40,702 bases of DNA from Armatimonadetes bacterium UBA5352 (GCA_002411015.1 DHPY01000027.1:1-40702), one strand, 5' to 3'. Positions 30,664 to 39,879 are shown, counted from the stretch's first letter. The notes: generated by a model not told the origin, from the letters alone. Made by a program: numbers and translations.

Positions 30664-32297
30664 TGAACGTCGCCTCCGTCCGTCATGCAGAACACATACA
30701 GCAGCGGGACGCCATGCTCGTCAACAGCCGCACATGGGTCGCGCGTCGCCAGCAGGCCCCGACTGATATCCGTGAACTCCGTGCTCTTGTTCTGAAAGAT
30801 CGCGTAGTCCGCCTGCGCCAGCGCCTCCGGGCCCGCGACCGTGCGGATGTCCGCTCGGAGCAGCCCCAGGCTCTGATACATCCGCATGGTCGCCTCCACG
30901 CCCGCGGGCTCGATCCAAGCGACCGCCCCCTGCGGCGCGTGCTCGTTCAGCCACAGCGCCCCGTCGAGGTACGTCTCGCCCCAGTAGGTCGGCTCCATTC
31001 CCGCGCGCGCGGCGCCGAGCAGGCCCCCGATCAACTGATTGTAGTAGCTGAGCTGGTGCGGGTGGTAGCTCAGCAGATCGCGCAGCGGCAGCGCGATCGC
31101 CACGATCACGACGAGCGCCGGCAGCAGCCGCAGCAGCCGCCGATCCCCCTCCAGCCGCTGCGCAGGCTTCGCCTGCAGCGCCCGCGCAAGCCACCCGATC
31201 CCCACGCCCGCGAAGAGCGCGATCAGCGGGAAGACCGGCTGGAACAGCCGCAGACCGTTGTACTTGGGCGTCCCCGGCAGCGAGTTGAGCGTGAAGTTCA
31301 CCAGCAGCGCCCAGCCCATCAGCGCCCCGAGCGCCCGGCGCCGGAAGCCCTGATCCTCCCAGCGCTCGCGCAGGCCACGAAGTTCCCCCTGAAGCGGTTC
31401 TCTCACCAACCGCACAGCACCTGCGATCGCCCCCGCCATCGTCACGATGGGCGTAGTGATCGCGGTCATCACGATCGGGTAGTGCCAGGGCGCAGGCGCG
31501 TAGCGCACCCCGAAGTAGGTCACGTGAATCTGCCAGTGGCGCAGGTGGAAGGCCATGTACGAGCCGAGCCGCGCGATCGTGTCATGCCAGAGCCACGGCC
31601 ACGTCGCGAGGAAGGTCAGCGGCCCCACCGTCGCGCCGCAGACGATGGCCGGCAGCAGCATGTCCCGCGCGTAGAGCGCCAGCCACGGGAGCACGATCAG
31701 CGGCACGAAGAACGAGTTCACCTTGATGCTGAGCGCGATCCCCCAGACCACCGCGCCGGCAATCGCCCAGCCCCAGCTTCGCCGCCACGCCGCGAGGTAG
31801 AAGAAGCTCAGGCAGACGAAGGTCGCGGCCATGATCGGTGCGTCGAGCGAAAACAGGTGGCTGTGCGCGAAGGTGCGCGGGAGGGTCATCAGCGCGCCGA
31901 CCGCCGCCACGCCCTCCAGCCGCCCCCACACCGCGCTCACCAGCAGGTAGAGCACCGCGCAGGCTCCCGCGACCAGCAGGTGCGTGCCGAAGCGCAGCGC
32001 CGCGAGCGTCGGCAGCCACCCGGCCACCAGCGGCGTCGTCAGCGCCCCCCAGAGCTTGATGAAGCCCGGCTGCTGCTCGCTGCGCGCGTCCCAGAAGCGC
32101 CGGATGCCCCCCTCGCTGAAGGCCTCGCCCGGGTCGAGCGCGACCAGCCGCAGCCACGCCGCCGTCTCCTGTGTGCGCGACATGTACACCGGCTCGTCGT
32201 AGCCGAGGCCGTAGCTGTGCGCGGTGGTGGCGAGGACGCTCGCCACGAGGGCGAACACCGCCGCCGCCTCCAGCGCGCGCCGCAGACGCGGGCTCAT
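30660..32297 (-). CDS. PMT/ArnT-like GT-C membrane glycosyltransferase
   Basis: A 545-residue multi-spanning membrane protein with 10 or more hydrophobic helices. The first external loop contains GLGYDEPVYMSRT, the acidic motif (DE) typical of GT39/ArnT-type enzymes; further signatures are HLFSLDAPIMAATFV, SIKVNSFFVPLIVLPW and SYYNQLIGG. Such GT-C enzymes use polyprenyl-phosphate sugars to glycosylate proteins, lipids or polysaccharides on the outer face of the membrane. The ATG at 32297 forms an ATGA overlap with the YfhO-like gene upstream and has GGGAGG about 6 bases before it. It belongs to a run of four GT-C-like membrane proteins in this operon. The acceptor is unknown. Confidence 0.87.
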   Translation of the reverse strand: MSPRLRRALEAAAVFALVASVLATTAHSYGLGYDEPVYMSRTQETAAWLRLVALDPGEAFSEGGIRRFWDARSEQQPGFIKLWGALTTPLVAGWLPTLAALRFGTHLLVAGACAVLYLLVSAVWGRLEGVAAVGALMTLPRTFAHSHLFSLDAPIMAATFVCLSFFYLAAWRRSWGWAIAGAVVWGIALSIKVNSFFVPLIVLPWLALYARDMLLPAIVCGATVGPLTFLATWPWLWHDTIARLGSYMAFHLRHWQIHVTYFGVRYAPAPWHYPIVMTAITTPIVTMAGAIAGAVRLVREPLQGELRGLRERWEDQGFRRRALGALMGWALLVNFTLNSLPGTPKYNGLRLFQPVFPLIALFAGVGIGWLARALQAKPAQRLEGDRRLLRLLPALVVIVAIALPLRDLLSYHPHQLSYYNQLIGGLLGAARAGMEPTYWGETYLDGALWLNEHAPQGAVAWIEPAGVEATMRMYQSLGLLRADIRTVAGPEALAQADYAIFQNKSTEFTDISRGLLATRDPCAAVDEHGVPLLYVFCMTDGGDVQ

Positions 32298-34675
32298 CCG
32301 CGCCGCCTCCCGGCCAGGACGCTCCCGATGACAGCCGCCAGCGCGCCCAGCGCCAGCAGCGACCCGAAGCTCCCGATCCGGAAGCTCGCCGGCAGATAGA
32401 CGAAGCGAAGTTCGCTCGCGGGCTGCTCGAGGAAGACCGCCCGTCGGATGAGGTCCGTCACGATGATCGGCCGCTCGCGCCCGTCGGCGTAGGCGCGCCA
32501 TCCCGGGTAGGCCACGTCCGCGAGCACCACCCACGCGCCCGCCGGCATCTCCCCGCGCACCAGCACCGAGTTCGCCTCATACTCCGCCACGCTCAGCTCC
32601 GGCCGCGCCTCGGCCTCCCACCGCTCACTCTCCGCGCCCACGATCCGCGCCACCAGCGGGTCGGCGTCAGGCGCGCTCACCGCGTCGAAGATCGCCCGCT
32701 CATCGGCCATCGGCTCGACAGCGCTCGGCACAAATGCCCGCGGAGCCGCCTGCTCGTTGGCGTAGAGCCGCTGCTCCGCCAGCGCCTCCAGCCGCCAGCC
32801 TGGCTCATCCATCCGCTCCGTCGAGGCCAGCCAGTCCACCGCCATCAGGTCGAGCAGCGGGGCCTGCGGGTCCACCTGATCGAAGCCGTAGCGCTGCGAC
32901 TGCGCCCGCGCGCTCAGCCGCGCGTAGGGCGCGGAAACCAGCGAATCCGATCCCTGCGCCGACTGCAGCCCGAGGACCATGTGCGTGTTCGGCGCGATGC
33001 GGTTGAGGAAGTCCGGCCCGATGGAGGCCATCCGCGCGGGCTGCGGCCCGGCCTCGATCCGCCGCACAAGCTCCGGATGGATGCGCAAATACTCCGTGCG
33101 CCCCTCCGGCGTGAAGGTCTGCATGAACACGCCCATCTCCAGCGCGACCAGCAGCGCCAGCGCGTACCACGGCCGCACCGAGTCCGCCCGCACACCCCAC
33201 GTCGCCAGCGCCCACGCCGCGATGAGGATCGCCGCGAAGCGCCCGATCTGCAGCAGCGTGTAGCCGCCGAGATCGCCCGGCATCCCCGCCGCCTCAAGCT
33301 GCCCGGTGAAGACCCAGACGTTCAGCCCTGCGATCAGCCCCACCGCCAGCAGCGGCCCCGCCGCGAGCAGCAGCGCCCTGCCAGCGCGCCGCTCGTCGCC
33401 CGCGAGGCCCATCAGCGCGTCGCAGCCAAGCGCGCCGAGCACCGACCCAGCCGTGCACGCCAGCACCACCGCGCGCCCGATTCCGTTGAGCTGCGAGTAG
33501 CCCGGCACCAGTTCGTAGAGCAGCCGGTTCAGCGGCGTCCCGAACGCCAGGCCCAGGCCCAGCAGAAGCATCCCCAGCCAGAACCAGCTCTGCCGCCTGC
33601 GCGCTACGATCAGCCCCGCGATTCCGAGCATCAGCGGCGCCACGCCGAAGTACCACGCGGTCTCCGTGTACGTCCGGTACTGCCTGCCCCACCACGCATT
33701 GAGGTCGGCGCCCCAGTGATTGCCGCGCGCGGAGTTGCCGAAGATGTCCGGCATAATCCCGAGCAGAAGCTGCGGCGGCGCCAGCGCGAAGCCAAGCTGC
33801 GCCTCGTAGCTCGTGCCCGCCGCACGCGCGTTCTCCCGCACGAACTCCAGCGTCGGCGCAAGCTGCGCGGCCGCAAGCAGCGTCCCGAGCACCACCGAGC
33901 CCACGGCGAGCGCCGCACTCCCGAGGAGCGGCCTGATGCGCTTGCCGTCGAGCGCCAGCCCCGCCAGCCGCGCCACCACGTAGAGCGCATACGCGAGGAG
34001 CACGTAGACGCTGATGTGCAGGTTGCCCGCGAGGAACTGCATCCCGATCGCGAAGGCACTCAGGCCGTGCCAGCGGGCCTGCCGGCAGCGCACTGCGCGC
34101 TCGAACCCGAGGAGCATCACCGGCATCCACGCGGGCACTGAGCGGAAGCTCGGGAAGGTCAGCCAGCCCACGAAGAAGCCGCTGAGCATGAAGCTCACCG
34201 CGCCGATCGCCGATGCCACCGGCCTCAGGCCGATCGTGCGCAGGAAGGCGTACATCCCCGTGCCCGCGATGACCAGGAAGAGCAGCGTCGCCCAGCCGAG
34301 GGCCTTCAGCGGCTCGATGAGGTAGTGCAGCCAGGTCTCCGGGTAGAAGACCGCGGACTGATTGTTGCCGACGAAGGGTGTGCCGGAGAGCATCAGGGGG
34401 TTCCACAGCGGGACGTTGCCCTGCCGCACCTCGCGAGATGCGTAGAGCCGCCAGGGGTAGAACTGCTGCACCGCGTCGAGGATCGGGTTGGAGACGCCCT
34501 CGGTCGGCGCGAACTCCTGTGCGTGCGCCCGCCACGGCTGCATGCGCAGGTAGAGGTCGGTCGGCAGGAGCGCGCGATCGCCGATGGTCGTCTGCCACGT
34601 GACCGCGACGGCCACCGCCCAGACGAACGCCAGCGCGCGCAGGTCAGGCCCGGCCACCCGGATCACGCCGATCAT
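32294..34675 (-). CDS. YfhO-like multi-spanning membrane protein (paralog 1)
   Basis: A 793-residue membrane protein with about 12 helices. QQFYPWRLYASREV, VPLWNPLMLSGTPFVGNNQSAVFYP and the C-terminal beta segment (GAWVVLADVAYPGWRAYADGRE) are the features shared with YfhO and related GT-C-like proteins. In Bacillus and Listeria, YfhO-type proteins transfer sugars from undecaprenyl-phosphate carriers to cell-surface polymers. A second copy sits two genes upstream at 37274-39394. The ATG at 34675 has AAGGAG only three bases before it, tighter than usual, and overlaps the end of the upstream GT2 gene by 32 bases. It overlaps the ArnT-like gene below by 4 bases. Confidence 0.86.
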   Translation of the reverse strand: MIGVIRVAGPDLRALAFVWAVAVAVTWQTTIGDRALLPTDLYLRMQPWRAHAQEFAPTEGVSNPILDAVQQFYPWRLYASREVRQGNVPLWNPLMLSGTPFVGNNQSAVFYPETWLHYLIEPLKALGWATLLFLVIAGTGMYAFLRTIGLRPVASAIGAVSFMLSGFFVGWLTFPSFRSVPAWMPVMLLGFERAVRCRQARWHGLSAFAIGMQFLAGNLHISVYVLLAYALYVVARLAGLALDGKRIRPLLGSAALAVGSVVLGTLLAAAQLAPTLEFVRENARAAGTSYEAQLGFALAPPQLLLGIMPDIFGNSARGNHWGADLNAWWGRQYRTYTETAWYFGVAPLMLGIAGLIVARRRQSWFWLGMLLLGLGLAFGTPLNRLLYELVPGYSQLNGIGRAVVLACTAGSVLGALGCDALMGLAGDERRAGRALLLAAGPLLAVGLIAGLNVWVFTGQLEAAGMPGDLGGYTLLQIGRFAAILIAAWALATWGVRADSVRPWYALALLVALEMGVFMQTFTPEGRTEYLRIHPELVRRIEAGPQPARMASIGPDFLNRIAPNTHMVLGLQSAQGSDSLVSAPYARLSARAQSQRYGFDQVDPQAPLLDLMAVDWLASTERMDEPGWRLEALAEQRLYANEQAAPRAFVPSAVEPMADERAIFDAVSAPDADPLVARIVGAESERWEAEARPELSVAEYEANSVLVRGEMPAGAWVVLADVAYPGWRAYADGRERPIIVTDLIRRAVFLEQPASELRFVYLPASFRIGSFGSLLALGALAAVIGSVLAGRRRG

Positions 34676-35411
34676 ACGCTCCTTCCCGCAGCCGCCTGCG
34701 GATCAGCCGCAGCTGGCGCCATGACTCCGCCGCGTTCCTGAAGGGCCTCACGCGACTGTCACGGCTGTCACACCAGTGCACCGGCAGTTCCACCACGCGC
34801 AGGCCCAGGCGCCCCGCGATCACCAGCAGTTCCGCGTCGAAGGCCCAGCCATCAACGGTCGCGCGTTCGAAGATCTGCCGCGCTGCCTCGCGCCGGAACG
34901 CCTTGAAGCCGCAGGTGATGTCACTCACGCTCAGCCCGAGCATCGCCCGCGCGATCCCCCGGAATCCGCCGCCCATCACGCGCCTCAGCAACGGCTGCGC
35001 CTGCTGAATCTGCGCGTCCGGGTGCTGCCGCGTCCCCACGACGACCTCGGCCCCGGAGGCCATCGCCTCCAGCACACGGTCGATCTCCTCCACCGGCGTC
35101 GCGAGGTCGGCATCAAGGAACACCACCACCTCAAGCTCCGCGTGCAGCACCCCCTGCCGCACCGCGTAGCCCTTCCCGCGGTTCGTGCCGTAGTGAACCA
35201 CCCGCACGCGCGCGTCCTCCGCCGCGGCCGCCTCCGCGACCTCCAGCGTCCGGTCGGTGCTGCCGTCGTTGACCACCACGATCTCGCCCGTGAGGCCCCT
35301 GTCATCAAGATACTCCCGCGTACGCGCGATGGCCTGCGGCAGCGACTCCTGCTCGTTGTAGGCCGGGATCACGATCGAGACGCTCGCTGGGCCGGTGGTC
35401 TGCTCGGGCAC
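34644..35411 (-). CDS. polyprenyl-phosphate sugar synthase (DPM1/ALG5-type GT2)
   Basis: A 255-residue GT-A enzyme that charges a polyprenyl phosphate with glucose or mannose at the inner face of the membrane. Motifs: SIVIPAYNEQESLP, VVNDGSTD (46-53), the DxD FLDADLATP (100-102), VVVGTRQHP, and SDITCGFKAFRREAA with the family's conserved CGFKxF region. There are no C-terminal membrane helices, so it is DPM1/ALG5-like rather than GtrB/CsbB-like. Its product would be the donor for the neighbouring YfhO- and ArnT-like proteins. GTG 35411 has GGAGGAG about 6 bases upstream; the gene starts 3 bases after the previous stop and overlaps the following gene by 32 bases. Confidence 0.92.
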   Translation of the reverse strand: MPEQTTGPASVSIVIPAYNEQESLPQAIARTREYLDDRGLTGEIVVVNDGSTDRTLEVAEAAAAEDARVRVVHYGTNRGKGYAVRQGVLHAELEVVVFLDADLATPVEEIDRVLEAMASGAEVVVGTRQHPDAQIQQAQPLLRRVMGGGFRGIARAMLGLSVSDITCGFKAFRREAARQIFERATVDGWAFDAELLVIAGRLGLRVVELPVHWCDSRDSRVRPFRNAAESWRQLRLIRRRLREGAYDRRDPGGRA

Positions 35412-35414
35412 GCG

Positions 35415-37274
35415 CTACTCCTCCGTGGATGGATCGTCGGGTGCGGCTGTCATCGGCACAACCGGCGCCTCGAAGACCGGCGCATCGGGGCTGTAACTAT
35501 ACACGGTCACATCGCCCCGCGCAAAGATCGGCGTGAGGAAGCCGCGCGTGGCCTCGCGGAACTCAGCCGCCGGGTCCTCAGGCGGCTCGTTCTCCGAGGC
35601 CAGCATCATCTGCTGTGCCAGCAGCGCCTCGTAGGGGCCGTAGAAGACGTAGTCGGCGCCGGCCGCATCAAGTGCCGCCCGCAGCACCTCCGGACTGCGC
35701 CCCGGCAGCAGGAACTCGCCCACAAAATCCACCGCCTCGCCGAAGTGCAGCGTCTCAGCCCAGTGCCCTGCGAAGACCAGGCAGGCCGCGCGTGGCGGGA
35801 TGTAGTTGCCGGTGAATGATGAGCAGAGCACCACGTCATCCTCACCCGCGCGCGTCGCCAGCGCCTCCATGCCGCGCACCTCGTCGAAGGTCAGGTACAT
35901 CGGCGGCTGCAGGTAGCGCAGATACTCCAGGTTGTTCGTCGCCACGTTGTGCAGACAGTCCGCCACGAACAGCGCGTTGGATGGCAGGGACAGCACCACC
36001 GCGAGCGTGATCAGCAGCGGCGATCGCGCCCGCTCCTCCGCCCGGCGCTTCGACTGCAGCGCGGGCGCAATGACCTGCACCAGCGCCACCGCCGCGAGCA
36101 CGCACAGCGGAATGTGCAGCCCCTCCGCCATCTTCCGCTGGAACGCGAACAGCGGCTCCCAGTGGAACTCCGGCGCCGCCACCGGCTTCACCGCGTAGAT
36201 CAGCACCGCGTTCGTCGCCGCCCAGCAGACCGGCAGCATCAGCCGCGGATCGGTCCGCCAGTGCCGCAGCGCATACCACGCCCCCGGCAGCGCCAGTAGC
36301 AGCACGAGCCCGTAGCCCGCCGCCATGTCCCGCACGCGCGGCGAGAGCGTCGGCGTGTTGATCTTCTGCAGATATGCCGGGTCCTGCTGCGCCGTCCACC
36401 ACGCCCACGCGACCGATGGCAGCCCGATCGCGAAGATCACCAGGTAGAGCGCGGCGGCGTGCGCGAGGCGGATCTCCCCGCGCACAACGGCCAGCGCGGC
36501 GAAGGTCACGATCGTCGCATGCAGTACGAGGACGTCGTAGCCATGAACGTTGCCGATCACGAGCATCAGCACGCCCGTCACCGCCGCCCAGCCGAAGCTC
36601 TTGCGCTCGAGCGTCAGGACCGCGCCGATCAGCACCGCGCATATCAGCGCCATGGACCAGACGAAGAGCGGGTTCAGCAGCAGCGAGAGGAAGGTGAATG
36701 CCTCCGGCTGCACCTGCCAGGTCTGCGGCGGCAGCGGCGCGTAGTCCGGCGGGCGCAGCGGCGGCGGGAGGTGATCCGGAACAGTGCTCGCCCACGCCGC
36801 GGCCAGCCACCCGAACCCGGCGCTCAGCGACGCCAGCGCGAGCGCCCCCCACCGGACCGCCTTCGAGCGCGACAGCAGCGCCGCCAGGAGGTAGATCATC
36901 ACCAGCAGCACGATACCGCCAAGCAGCCGGGCGATGTGAAAAACGATCCCGCCAGGCAGCCCGGTCCACGCCATCACGCGACCGAGCACCAGCAGGAAGA
37001 CATTGAGGAAGTGCGGATTCTGCGGCATCGTCGTGTACTGATTGCGCAGCAGCACCCGCCCCTCCGAGGCCTGGCGCATCCACTGGAGGTAGACGTTGCC
37101 CTCATCCACGCCCCACAGGAAGCCCTGGAACTGCTGGTCGGGTGCCGCGCGGCTGATCGCCCACAGGTAGGGAAGCACGGTCAGCGCCATGACGCCGATG
37201 GCCCAGCCGATCACCGGCGCCATCTCCCGCCATGTCACGAACCGCTCGCGTTCCTGCACGGTCTCCGCAGCCAT
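35415..37274 (-). CDS. GT-C-like multi-spanning membrane protein
   Basis: A 619-residue polytopic membrane protein with about 10-12 helices. The first external loop has GVDEGNVYLQWMRQASEGRVLL, with an acidic DE motif as in GT-C glycosyltransferases. A soluble C-terminal domain (about 460-619) has VVLCSSFTGNYIPPRAACLVFAGHWAET and AALDAAGADYVFYGPYEA. No specific family name can be given, but the fold logic matches polyprenyl-phosphate-dependent enzymes. It shares one base with the stop of the upstream YfhO-like gene (TGATG) and is followed after 3 bases by the lipid-sugar synthase gene, so it is inside the operon. Alternative: an O-antigen-polymerase-like or unassigned transport function. Confidence 0.75.
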   Translation of the reverse strand: MAAETVQERERFVTWREMAPVIGWAIGVMALTVLPYLWAISRAAPDQQFQGFLWGVDEGNVYLQWMRQASEGRVLLRNQYTTMPQNPHFLNVFLLVLGRVMAWTGLPGGIVFHIARLLGGIVLLVMIYLLAALLSRSKAVRWGALALASLSAGFGWLAAAWASTVPDHLPPPLRPPDYAPLPPQTWQVQPEAFTFLSLLLNPLFVWSMALICAVLIGAVLTLERKSFGWAAVTGVLMLVIGNVHGYDVLVLHATIVTFAALAVVRGEIRLAHAAALYLVIFAIGLPSVAWAWWTAQQDPAYLQKINTPTLSPRVRDMAAGYGLVLLLALPGAWYALRHWRTDPRLMLPVCWAATNAVLIYAVKPVAAPEFHWEPLFAFQRKMAEGLHIPLCVLAAVALVQVIAPALQSKRRAEERARSPLLITLAVVLSLPSNALFVADCLHNVATNNLEYLRYLQPPMYLTFDEVRGMEALATRAGEDDVVLCSSFTGNYIPPRAACLVFAGHWAETLHFGEAVDFVGEFLLPGRSPEVLRAALDAAGADYVFYGPYEALLAQQMMLASENEPPEDPAAEFREATRGFLTPIFARGDVTVYSYSPDAPVFEAPVVPMTAAPDDPSTEE

Positions 37275-39394
37275 CAGTTCCGCCTCTGCATCGTCAGTAG
37301 TGCCGCCACGGCCGCGATTCCGAGCAGCGCCAGGAACGAGCCCACGCGCACAGTGGCCGGCTCGAAGACAAGCCGCACCTTCGTGTCATCAGGCTCGGTA
37401 TCCACGCCGCAGAACACCTCGAGGGCCTGCCTTACCTCGCGCCGCTCGCCCTGAGCATAAGCGCTCCAGCCGGGGTAGAAGGTTTCCGTCACGCACAGCC
37501 GCTGTGCGGTGCGCGCCTGCGGCAGCGTGATCTCCATCGAGGACGCGCCGCTGCGCCGCCACTGCGCAGGCGTCACCGCGCTCGCATCCGGCACCTCATC
37601 CGCGCCATCGTACATGAAGGCGCGCGGCAGCACCGGCGCGATCCGGTAGAGCGCGGTGCCACCGTGGCTGCTCTCCAGCACGACCTCCTGCGGCCCCTCA
37701 CCCCTCGGCCTTGTGCGCGCGAGGACCGCGCCGAGGCCCGCAAGCGCCTGCCTCTCCCCCACAGCCCTCTCCGGCAGCATCATGTTGCCGTTGACCGCCG
37801 GCGCCACCTCCTCGCCCTCCGCGCGCAGCATCCACGCGCGGTAGCCGATCAGCATGAGCGAGTCGTAGCCGGAGACGCTGTCGTAGCCGTAGGCGGTGGC
37901 TGCGTTCGGCGGCAGGACCGCGTACGGCGCCTCCGCCATCCCCCACTCCGCCCGCGGCGTCACCTCCAGCACCCGCCCCTCTTCCGCCATCAACTGCTCG
38001 ATCGCGGGTGTGAGCGGGTAGACGTGCTCGCGGCGCGTCTTCGGCAGGAACTCGTGCGCCCACGGGAGTAGCTCAAGGCCGAGGATCAGCAGCGCGGCTG
38101 CCCCCACTGCGGTGCGCGCGAGGAAATGCCGCCCCTCCGCGGGCTTCGGCAGACCCCGCAGGATGCCGTCGAGACCGAACGCTCCCGCCATCGCCACTGC
38201 GAAGGTGAAGACCGAGAGCAGGCGCGCGAAGCTCCCCGCCTGACCGATGCCGGGCACGTGGAAGTAGATGAGCCTCGCCACTGTCCCCGCCATCGCGAGA
38301 TGAATGCATAGCGCGGCAAGGATCAGGAAGAAGATCGAGTGCCGCGTGCGGCAGACAAGCACGCCGATAACCGCCAGCAGAAGCGTGATGATGCCAACGA
38401 AGCCGCAGTGCTCGGGGTAGGTGATGCCGAAGCGGGTGAGTTGGTGATCGCCGGTGACCGGGCTGCCGAACGCGTCGGGGTCGAGGAACGCGATCCACTC
38501 CGCCGGCTGGAGCGCCACCCGCTGATGGAACTCCCAGCCTGCCTGGCTCGGGCCACCGTGCCCGCGAGGGGAGTTCGCCGCAAGCTCCAGCGAGGGCAGC
38601 AGTTGCACCGCCGAGAGCAGCAGCGCAATCGCCACCGAGCCGCCGAGTGCCTTCAGGTGCAGGGCGCGCCGCCGGTACGCCGCCCAGGCAAGCCGCACGA
38701 GCGCGTAGCCACCAGCGACCGCCCAGACGTACGCCGCAATCTGCAGGTGCCCGGCGAGCATCGTCATCGCGAGCGCCACCGCGAGGACTATCGCTCCGCG
38801 CCTGTCACCGGCGAAGATCAGCGCCACCCCAAGCAGTGCCCCCGGCAGCCACGCGAGGCAGTTGATGAGCGTGGGCAGCTCCGTCCAGGTCACCATGAAG
38901 CCGCCGAAGGTAAACGCGATTGCGGCGAACGCGCAGGAGAGGTGGCTGAGGCCGAGGCGTCGGCAGAACAGGACGATCAGGACCGCAGCCAGCGCGTAGT
39001 GCAGCGCCGCCAGCAGCCCCAGCCCCCACTTCACGTCCACCAGTGCGAGCAGCCAGTTCGGCGGGTAGAAGAGCGCAGACTGGCCGTTCCCCACGAACGG
39101 GTAGCCGCACATCTGATGCGGGTTCCACAGCGCCAGCTCGCCACTGCGCATTGTCCGTGCTGCGAACAGCCGCCAGGGGTAGAACTGGGCTACGCCATCC
39201 CACAGCAGCGGCGACCACTGCCGATCGGTGCCGGGAAGGTCCGCTTCGCTAGCCCACGGCTCCATCTGCGCCTGGAAGCCCGCTGCCAGCGGCGCATTCG
39301 GGCCGAAGAGGCAGTCCGCCCAGAACAGGACGCACAGCAGGGCAAGAGCGCCAACCAGCGCTGTAGTGTAGGTGCGGTCGGACTGCGTTCCCAT
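37274..39394 (-). CDS. YfhO-like multi-spanning membrane protein (paralog 2), first gene of the glycan operon
   Basis: A 706-residue polytopic membrane protein of the YfhO type. It carries the same blocks as the protein at 32294-34675: QFYPWRLFAARTM, LALWNPHQMCGYPFVGNGQSALFYP, and a C-terminal beta domain (RLCVTETFYPGWSAYAQGE). It probably transfers sugars from a polyprenyl-phosphate carrier to an acceptor outside the membrane. The chosen start is ATG 39394, giving MGTQSDRTYT before the first helix. On the minus strand the sequence TATAAT-CCGGGC-ATG leaves no room for a ribosome site, so the messenger is probably leaderless. An upstream in-frame ATG at 39442 would lie upstream of the promoter and is rejected. 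Confidence 0.88.
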   Translation of the reverse strand: MGTQSDRTYTTALVGALALLCVLFWADCLFGPNAPLAAGFQAQMEPWASEADLPGTDRQWSPLLWDGVAQFYPWRLFAARTMRSGELALWNPHQMCGYPFVGNGQSALFYPPNWLLALVDVKWGLGLLAALHYALAAVLIVLFCRRLGLSHLSCAFAAIAFTFGGFMVTWTELPTLINCLAWLPGALLGVALIFAGDRRGAIVLAVALAMTMLAGHLQIAAYVWAVAGGYALVRLAWAAYRRRALHLKALGGSVAIALLLSAVQLLPSLELAANSPRGHGGPSQAGWEFHQRVALQPAEWIAFLDPDAFGSPVTGDHQLTRFGITYPEHCGFVGIITLLLAVIGVLVCRTRHSIFFLILAALCIHLAMAGTVARLIYFHVPGIGQAGSFARLLSVFTFAVAMAGAFGLDGILRGLPKPAEGRHFLARTAVGAAALLILGLELLPWAHEFLPKTRREHVYPLTPAIEQLMAEEGRVLEVTPRAEWGMAEAPYAVLPPNAATAYGYDSVSGYDSLMLIGYRAWMLRAEGEEVAPAVNGNMMLPERAVGERQALAGLGAVLARTRPRGEGPQEVVLESSHGGTALYRIAPVLPRAFMYDGADEVPDASAVTPAQWRRSGASSMEITLPQARTAQRLCVTETFYPGWSAYAQGERREVRQALEVFCGVDTEPDDTKVRLVFEPATVRVGSFLALLGIAAVAALLTMQRRN

Positions 39395-39400
39395 GCCCGG

Positions 39401-39429
39401 ATTATACACGCTGCGCCCCGCGGCCACAA
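39401..39429 (-). promoter_or_regulatory. leaderless promoter of the glycan operon
   Basis: On the minus strand: -35 TTGTGG (39429-39424, 3/6), a 17-base spacer, and -10 TATAAT (39406-39401, 6/6), then CCGGGC and the ATG at 39394. Transcription would start at or within a base or two of the ATG. This is the only full-consensus -10 I saw in an intergenic region, and it sits in the 56-base gap before a nine-gene operon. Confidence 0.65.
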
Positions 39430-39450
39430 AGCTGCGCGACACGGAGGGGC

Positions 39451-39879
39451 TCAGGATACGCCGGGGTCGGTGGGCGCCTGGATGGCCACGTGACTGCGCG
39501 CAAGCTCAACCGCCTCCGCGCGGTAGCTTGCCGCCACCGTGAAGACCCCGGCCATGATCAGTGCGAGGCCGATGATGCGCAGCAGCGGCAGGCTCTCACC
39601 GAGGAAGTGCCAGGAGAGGACGGTGACCATCACGAAGCTCAGCGCCACGAACGGGTAAGCGTAGCTGAGGTCGAGGCGTGACAGGACGTTGAGGTAGACG
39701 AGGGAGCTGATCCCGTAGAGCGCGAAGCCCAGGAATACGTACGGTGTGAAGATCCCTTTGATGAGCGTGAGGGGGGATGGCCCCTCACCGAGCAGGCTCA
39801 CGCCGTACTTCAGACAAAGCTGTCCCGCGGCTCCAAGCGATACGGAGACGAGCAGCATAGCGATGGCGACAAGAGGCAC
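39451..39879 (-). CDS. small EamA/SMR-type transporter, candidate lipid-sugar flippase
   Basis: A 142-residue protein with four membrane helices, half the size of a normal DMT transporter and similar to ArnE/ArnF and SMR proteins. Motifs: GAAGQLCLKYGVSLLG near the N-terminus and AYPFVALSFVMVTVLSWHFLGESLPLLRIIGLALIMAGV, the EamA end signature. ArnE/ArnF-type pairs flip undecaprenyl-phosphate sugars across the membrane. Directly upstream of an operon with a polyprenyl-phosphate-sugar synthase and four GT-C-like proteins, a flippase role is attractive, though it would have to act as a homodimer because no partner is seen. The start is GTG 39879 with GGGGAG 9 bases upstream. The downstream operon has its own promoter, so co-transcription is optional. 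Confidence 0.85.
   Translation of the reverse strand: MPLVAIAMLLVSVSLGAAGQLCLKYGVSLLGEGPSPLTLIKGIFTPYVFLGFALYGISSLVYLNVLSRLDLSYAYPFVALSFVMVTVLSWHFLGESLPLLRIIGLALIMAGVFTVAASYRAEAVELARSHVAIQAPTDPGVS

Noticed and set aside
30714..34141. Long plus-strand frames (561 and 656 codons) opposite the ArnT-like and YfhO-like genes
   Set aside because: Composition is dominated by Arg, Pro, His and Gln. The minus-strand genes have clear membrane-protein motifs and overlapping operon starts.
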